Source of the DNA: JAJFUI01 sp039698035
Lineage (GTDB): Bacteria; Planctomycetota; Planctomycetia; Pirellulales; Thermoguttaceae
Direction: 5' to 3'
Assembly: GCA_039698035.1 (NCBI GenBank)
Contig: JBDKSW010000009.1
Location: 62,001 to 126,000 of the forward strand
Length of the DNA stretch: 64,000 nt
Below, in pieces: positions 59,673-64,000 of the stretch (its first letter is position 1; each line of letters begins with the position of its first letter). The position numbers and the translations under genes are program-made. A model generated the notes under the pieces. The model was not told where the DNA came from. It did not search any database and was given only the letters and a program-made list of their open reading frames with translations.

Positions 59673-59700
59673 CGGCCGCGGCGCCCGTCGAAGGCCTAGA

Positions 59701-60774
59701 CTATCCTAGAATCGGCAGCTTTGGCAGCGTCGGTTGTCGGCGGTGACGCGCGGCCAGTTCGGCGACCAGGTTGCGGCACATCGATTTCAGTGCGGGCCCT
59801 GCAATGGCGTCTTCCAGCGATGTCGCGACCCGGCCCTGATCGGCCAGCATTCGCAGTTCTGTGCGGATTGGCAATTCGCCAAGGAATGGGATGTTGAGCT
59901 GCTCGGCCCGACGCCGCGCGCCGCCCGAGCCAAAGATGTCGTGCCGTGCGCTGCAGTTCGAGCAGACGAAGTAGCTCATGTTCTCGACCATGCCGAGTAC
60001 GTCAATATTCACCTTGCGGAACATGGCGACGGCCTTGACGGCGTCCAACAAGGCAACGTCTTGCGGCGTGCAGACGACGACGGCGCCGCCAATGGGCAGC
60101 AATTGCGACAGCGAAATGGCCACGTCGCCCGTGCCCGGCGGCATATCGACAATCAGATAATCCAGTTCGCCCCAGGCCGTGTCGCGGAGGAATTGCGTCA
60201 GCGCGTTGTGGAGCATTGGGCCGCGCCAAAGGACGGCCTCGCCGTCGGGCACCAGCAGGCCCATCGACAGCATCCGCAGCCCATCGACCACGACCGGCAT
60301 GATCTGCTCGCCGACCATGTGCGGCGGTTCGTGGCAACCGAACAAATGCGGGATGCTTGGGCCGTAGAGGTCGGCGTCCATGAGCCCCACTTGGCATCCG
60401 GCCCGTTGCAGGCCGCAGGCCAGACAGGCCGCGATCGAGCTCTTTCCGACACCGCCCTTGCCGGAACCGACGGCGACGACCGTCTTGGCGGTCAGTCCGA
60501 TTTCGCCGAGCTTCTCCGGTCGTCGCTGGTGTGGCTCGACCTCGACCGCGATGTCCAGCTCGGGAAAGCGGTCGCGAAGCCGCGCGAGCAACGCATCGCG
60601 CGTCTCGTTCCACAGCGGGGCCGACCAGGTGGTCAGTCCCAGTGCGACGTGCAGGTGGCGGCCGTCGAGCCGCAGCCCGTGAACCTGTTCGAGTTGCAGG
60701 ATGCCGCGGCCCGTCTCGGGGTCAATGTAGTCGGCGAGTGCCGTGCGAACGGCCACTTCGTTGGGGAGAGTCAT
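59701..60774 (-). CDS. Mrp/ApbC family iron-sulfur carrier ATPase
   Basis: A 357-aa protein. Residues about 1-85 are a MIP18/DUF59 domain (VRTALADYIDPETGRGILQL). The deviant Walker A GSGKGGVGKSS follows near 108, then DADLYGPSIPHL, VDMPPGTGDVAISL and CTPQDVALLD. The C-x-x-C that holds the bridging cluster lies in VCSNCSARHDIFG. Mrp proteins load Fe-S clusters onto apo-enzymes. The open frame runs 122 codons further into nadB, but ATG 60774 gives the family N-terminus. It is co-oriented with nadB, 89 bases downstream. Confidence 0.9.
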   Translation of the reverse strand: MTLPNEVAVRTALADYIDPETGRGILQLEQVHGLRLDGRHLHVALGLTTWSAPLWNETRDALLARLRDRFPELDIAVEVEPHQRRPEKLGEIGLTAKTVVAVGSGKGGVGKSSIAACLACGLQRAGCQVGLMDADLYGPSIPHLFGCHEPPHMVGEQIMPVVVDGLRMLSMGLLVPDGEAVLWRGPMLHNALTQFLRDTAWGELDYLIVDMPPGTGDVAISLSQLLPIGGAVVVCTPQDVALLDAVKAVAMFRKVNIDVLGMVENMSYFVCSNCSARHDIFGSGGARRRAEQLNIPFLGELPIRTELRMLADQGRVATSLEDAIAGPALKSMCRNLVAELAARHRRQPTLPKLPILG

Positions 60775-60816
60775 GGGGATAGGATTGGTCAATGTTGTTT
60801 TTTGATCAGCAGGAGC

Positions 60817-60835
60817 GGCCGTCGTTGCGACGGCC
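60817..60835 (-). terminator. Short hairpin between nadB and mrp
   Basis: GGCCGTCG (60817-60824) pairs with CGACGGCC (60828-60835) around TTG. No T tract follows on the minus strand; it may attenuate or stop nadB transcription. Confidence 0.35.
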
Positions 60836-60863
60836 CATTCGTTCGTTTGGCATGCCGAGCCAA

Positions 60864-62483
60864 TCAGGCCCCGCTCTGCTCCTGGCGACGAAACGCGATG
60901 TGGCGGCGCCATCGGGCGTCGTCGATTTCGGGGAAGTCCATGCGGCAATGAGCGCCGCGGCTTTCCTGGCGTTCCAACGCGGCTTGGATCATCAGCCGGG
61001 CCGTCGAGAGCATGTTTTGCAGTTCCCAGCCCGCGGGATCCGTTAGCGGCCGTGGCAGCACATAGCGGCACCAACGTTCGATGGTTTCCTGGGCCTCGAC
61101 GAGCGACTGTCCCTCGCGCAGGACGCCCACATTGCGCCACATCAGGCTTTGCAGCGAGTTGCGGATGTCGGCCAAGTTGAGCGGTTCGGCAGGCGTTTCG
61201 GCCCGAGGGTTCGTGATGATCGACGCTGTGAAGTTGTCACGCAATGCGGCGGCGGCTTGTGACGCGCCTCGTCCGGCATAAACGCCGAAGACGGCCGCTT
61301 CAAGCAGGCTGTTGCTGGCCAAACGGTTGGCGCCGTGAAAGCCGCTGGCCGTGACTTCGCCGGCTGCCCAGAGGTTGGGCACGGTGGTTCGCCCGTCGAT
61401 GTCCACGGACACGCCGCCCATCATGTAATGTGCGCCGGGCCGAACCGGGATTCGGTCTCGCGTGATGTCGAGATCAAACTCGGCACAGACGGCCGCAATT
61501 GTGGGGAAGCGGGCAAGAACGCGGACGGGGTCCAGGTGGTTCAGATCGAGATAGACGTTGGGATGCCGCGTCTTCTCCATCTGTCGGACGATCGCCTGGC
61601 TCACCACGTCGCGCGGGGCCAACTCGCCGCGTGGATCGTAATCGGCCATGAAGCGGTGGCCGTGCCTGTCCACCAGCCAAGCGCCTTCGCCGCGGACGGC
61701 CTCGCTGATCAGGCTTCGGCTGCCGCCGGCGATGTAGAGCACGGTCGGATGAAACTGCACGAACTCGAGGTCCCGCAGCTCGGCGCCTGCACGATAAGCC
61801 AAGGCCATGCCGTCGCCGGTGGCCACGGCCGGGTTGGTCGTTTCGCGGTACAGTTGGCCGGCGCCGCCTGTGGCAATGACGGTCTGTTTGGCCCAGATCA
61901 AGGTCTTGCCGTGCTGTCGGTTCCAAACCAACGCGCCGCGGCAGGCGCCATCGAGCGTGAGCAGATCGAGCGTGAAGGTGTCTTCCCAGATGTCGATGTT
62001 CGGCGCGCGATTGGCCCGATTGGCCAGGACACGCATGATCTCCTTGCCGGTGGCGTCGCCCAGGGCGTGAGCGATGCGGTCCCTTCGATGTCCGCCCTCG
62101 CGGCCCAAGGCAAGCTTGCCGCCGTCGCGATCGAACTGAGTTCCCCAGTCGATCAGTTCGGCGATGCAGGCGGGCCCTTCGCTGATGACCCGTTCCACGA
62201 CCTGTTTGTCGCACAGCGAGCCGCCGGCTTCGAGCGTGTCCTCGATGTGTTCCGCGATGCTGTCATTGGGGGCGAGTACGCCGGCAATCCCACCCTGCGC
62301 GTCGTGACTGTTGCACTGCTCTGTGTTTTGTTTGGTTGTGACGACGACCGAGCAGTTCGGTTCGACGGCCATCGCGGCTCGGAGTCCGGCCAGCCCGCTG
62401 CCCACCACCAGCACATCGGTAAAGAAGTGCGGAACGTGTTTTGGGTGGAAGGGGACCAGGTATCGCGGGATGATCGGGGGCAT
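60864..62483 (-). CDS. nadB: L-aspartate oxidase
   Basis: A 539-aa flavoprotein oxidising aspartate to iminoaspartate, the first step of NAD synthesis. FAD-binding VLVVGSGLAGLRAAM near the N-terminus; NSHDAQGGIAGVL; EGGHRRDRIAHALGDATGKEI; EFVQFHPTVL; and AAGEVTASGFHGANRLASNSLLE close the active site of the succinate dehydrogenase/NadB class. ATG 62483 (MPPIIPRYLV) is preferred over an earlier start 14 codons upstream. nadA and nadC are not in the window. It diverges from the small basic protein/fabZ pair. Confidence 0.93.
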   Translation of the reverse strand: MPPIIPRYLVPFHPKHVPHFFTDVLVVGSGLAGLRAAMAVEPNCSVVVTTKQNTEQCNSHDAQGGIAGVLAPNDSIAEHIEDTLEAGGSLCDKQVVERVISEGPACIAELIDWGTQFDRDGGKLALGREGGHRRDRIAHALGDATGKEIMRVLANRANRAPNIDIWEDTFTLDLLTLDGACRGALVWNRQHGKTLIWAKQTVIATGGAGQLYRETTNPAVATGDGMALAYRAGAELRDLEFVQFHPTVLYIAGGSRSLISEAVRGEGAWLVDRHGHRFMADYDPRGELAPRDVVSQAIVRQMEKTRHPNVYLDLNHLDPVRVLARFPTIAAVCAEFDLDITRDRIPVRPGAHYMMGGVSVDIDGRTTVPNLWAAGEVTASGFHGANRLASNSLLEAAVFGVYAGRGASQAAAALRDNFTASIITNPRAETPAEPLNLADIRNSLQSLMWRNVGVLREGQSLVEAQETIERWCRYVLPRPLTDPAGWELQNMLSTARLMIQAALERQESRGAHCRMDFPEIDDARWRRHIAFRRQEQSGA

Positions 62484-62683
62484 GAGACGAATGACGCTCG
62501 ACGGGCGGGTCGCGTGGCAAACCATTCAATATAACAACGTCCGAAGGCCGCTCCTAGCGGGGTGGCTGTCCCAAGGGGGGGGGTGAAGACGTCCGAAGTC
62601 TCGACCGGCTCGCCTTCCCAGACCGGGCTCGACCTGCTAAACTTAGGGATTCGCATCGTTGATATCCCTGTTGGAGCCCAGCA

Positions 62684-62782
62684 ATGGCCAAGCCCCACCG
62701 TCCCGTAAAGAAAGCGAACCACGGCAAGCGTCCCGCGAACGCTAAGAACCGAAAGGCTCGGCGTCACGCGGTTCGGACCTAG
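62684..62782 (+). CDS. 32-residue highly basic protein
   Basis: MAKPHRPVKKANHGKRPANA then KNRKARRHAVRT: 14 of 32 residues are Lys, Arg or His, with no acidic residue. A good GGAG sits eight bases before the ATG, and a TAG stop ends the frame 89 bases before fabZ. The composition resembles ribosomal proteins such as bL34/bL36 or nucleic-acid-binding peptides, but it is not either as far as I can tell. The ribosome site and clean frame make it a credible small gene that length cut-offs would miss. Confidence 0.55.
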   Translation: MAKPHRPVKKANHGKRPANAKNRKARRHAVRT

Positions 62783-62871
62783 TCGGAATCCAGCTTCCGA
62801 GGTCCGTAGTTTTGGTTCGGCTGGCTACAGCACGAACTGCCAACGATCCCCTGACCCACCACGGAGGAGCT

Positions 62872-63378
62872 GTGGCCAAGAAAGAACTCATTCTTGATTT
62901 CGACGAGTACGACGTGAACCACGTGGTGGCTGACGTTGAGGAAATTCGTCGCCACAATCCCCAGCGTTTCGAGATGGAGCAACTCACGGCGATTTGCTAT
63001 GAGAGCTTCGAGCGAAACACGTGCGTCGGTTACAAGGATCTTGGGCCGAACGAGTTTTGGGTTCGCGGTCACATGCCGGGCATGCCCCTGATGCCGGGCG
63101 TCATCATGTGTGAGGCGGCGGCCCAGTTGTCGAGCTACTACAGTCACAAGTACAAGCTGATGGAGGGCGTCATCGGCTTCGGCGGCCTCGAAGACGTGCG
63201 GTTCCGCGGCGTGGTCCGCCCGGGCGATCGCTTTGTCATCGTTTGCCGCTTACTGAAGCTCCGCCGCTCGATCATGACGTGCGAGTTTCAGTGCTTCGTC
63301 AAGCAGAATCTGGTTTGCGAAGGCATTCTGAAGGGCGTCTCGCTGCCGACGGAACAGATCACCGGCACCGCGGGCTGA
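62872..63378 (+). CDS. fabZ: FabZ-type 3-hydroxyacyl-ACP dehydratase
   Basis: A 168-aa hot-dog-fold enzyme. The catalytic His67 lies in RGHMPGMPLMPGV and Glu81 in CEAAAQL, the FabZ pair. GFGGLEDVRFRGVVRPGD is the following conserved block. It dehydrates 3-hydroxyacyl-ACP in fatty-acid elongation, cytoplasmic. GTG 62872 is preceded by GGAGGAG four bases upstream and gives MAKKELILDF; the frame opens further upstream without a site. The N-terminal 40 residues are longer than in E. coli FabZ, and this could be a paralogue acting on another acyl-ACP or acyl-CoA. Confidence 0.85.
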   Translation: MAKKELILDFDEYDVNHVVADVEEIRRHNPQRFEMEQLTAICYESFERNTCVGYKDLGPNEFWVRGHMPGMPLMPGVIMCEAAAQLSSYYSHKYKLMEGVIGFGGLEDVRFRGVVRPGDRFVIVCRLLKLRRSIMTCEFQCFVKQNLVCEGILKGVSLPTEQITGTAG

Positions 63379-63684
63379 TCGGCCCCCGGGCGACGGTCCT
63401 TGTGTCACGCGGCCCGTAAATTCGCTAACGCCGCTACAAAGCGATTCGCTCCCGTCCGGGCAGCCCGGGCGGCCCGTCGTCGGTTTCCGCCGAGACACCG
63501 TATTTTCCGCTGGGCGGCCGCTCTAACCGCTCTTCCGCGGTGATTTTCCTTGCGGAATCCGCAAAGTCCTTGCATAACTAAAGGTACGTGCCGTTCGGGG
63601 GATGTCTGGTGCTCCAGGTGGCATCGGCAGGTTGGCAATCGGACCTTTTTCCCTCGTTTCTCCAAGCCCCTCGTGGAAAGACTC
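63379..63684. other. Intergenic, nothing recognised
   Basis: About 300 GC-rich bases between fabZ and the edge gene. No gene or clear terminator seen. Confidence 0.4.
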
Positions 63685-64000
63685 ATGTCCCGATCTTGCA
63701 TCCGTCGTTTTGGGCATCACCATCGGCGACCGAAGCATTCAGCCGGCCTCTCGCGCCCCTCCCGGCTGGGACGCTTTGAAATGCTCGAGCCGCGCTGGGT
63801 CCTTTCAACCTCCGCAAGCGTCGGAATCGGGGCGCCGGTTCTCGTGGCCTTCGAGGACGCGGACGCCGTGGCGGGCACCACGTATACGGTGCAAAGCGGC
63901 GATAGCGACGTGACGGCCACTGTCGTGACCACGACGCAAATCTTGAAAATCCAAGTTCACTTCGTCAACGCCGACGGAACGACCACGAGCGGCGAGATGG
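63685..64000 (+). CDS. N-terminal part of a large secreted protein, truncated by the window edge
   Basis: 105 codons are visible from ATG 63685. The start is very basic and His-rich (MSRSCIRRFGHHHRRPKHSA). It is followed by RLGRFEMLEPRWVLS, which matches the 'L-x-x-R-x-L-x-F-E-x-L-E-P-R-x-L-L' box found at the N-terminus of many large planctomycete extracellular proteins. A beta-rich region follows (VLVAFEDADAVAGTTYTVQS; ILKIQVHFVNADG). The latter recalls the leader of planctomycete secreted cyclophilin-type isomerases, where a catalytic domain would come next, but that part lies outside the window. Confidence 0.65.
   Translation, partial: MSRSCIRRFGHHHRRPKHSAGLSRPSRLGRFEMLEPRWVLSTSASVGIGAPVLVAFEDADAVAGTTYTVQSGDSDVTATVVTTTQILKIQVHFVNADGTTTSGEM

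Noticed and set aside
62575..62583. Run of nine G between nadB and the small basic gene
   Set aside because: A homopolymer in a spacer; it may be a sequencing soft spot but shows no function.

Overview
The window reads as a chromosomal segment of a planctomycete, most likely of the Pirellulales. This is inferred from gene content, not from a marker gene. The pointers are: a truncated secreted protein at the right edge with the planctomycete-style N-terminal 'FEMLEPRWVLS' box; a Tat-exported Gfo/Idh/MocA oxidoreductase; a pyruvoyl-dependent arginine decarboxylase; an oversized signal peptidase I; short-spaced genes on alternating strands; and high GC, with long antisense open frames that I treat as shadows. 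I saw no rRNA, tRNA, CRISPR array, transposase or phage gene.

Layout. 1-13 kb: a degenerate ROK protein, a secreted proline-rich protein, a membrane protein interrupted by an in-frame TGA, tryptophanase, a CoA-disulfide-reductase/rhodanese fusion, a secreted leucine-rich-repeat protein, a NhaD-type antiporter, tsaE, thiL, an HtrA protease and a lipoprotein. 13-24 kb: cyanophycin synthetase faces away from an ABC exporter and a DUF1854 gene. Next come argF, argD and argB (arginine synthesis), and prs. 24-35 kb: lptB, a giant lepB and a surface-glycan island (wecB-type epimerase, three glycosyltransferase genes, one of them a methyltransferase-GT2-GT4 fusion). 35-46 kb: a double-parvulin chaperone, a 26-cysteine lipoprotein, pyruvoyl arginine decarboxylase, flgM, purB and a pair of secreted proteins, one built of Gly/Asn/Asp-rich repeats. 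46-55 kb: an RlmM-like methyltransferase, a PolB-like exonuclease, pepT, a YhaM-like exonuclease, proS, a Gfo/Idh/MocA oxidoreductase and queC. 55-64 kb: a MacB/Lol-type ABC pair, a GH2 hydrolase, an Mrp ATPase, nadB, a 32-residue basic protein, fabZ and the truncated secreted protein.

How the genes fit together. The clearest functional neighbourhood is cphA + ABC exporter + DUF1854 beside argBDF. Arginine is half of cyanophycin, so synthesis of the monomer and of the storage polymer sit together, with two proteins of unknown role linked to cyanophycin in other bacteria. The second is an envelope block: lptB, lepB, epimerase and glycosyltransferases, all on the minus strand. The rest is mostly housekeeping mixed with lineage-specific secreted proteins. 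Starts were moved inward from the longest frame where a Shine-Dalgarno sequence, family alignment or overlap argued for it; this is noted per gene.
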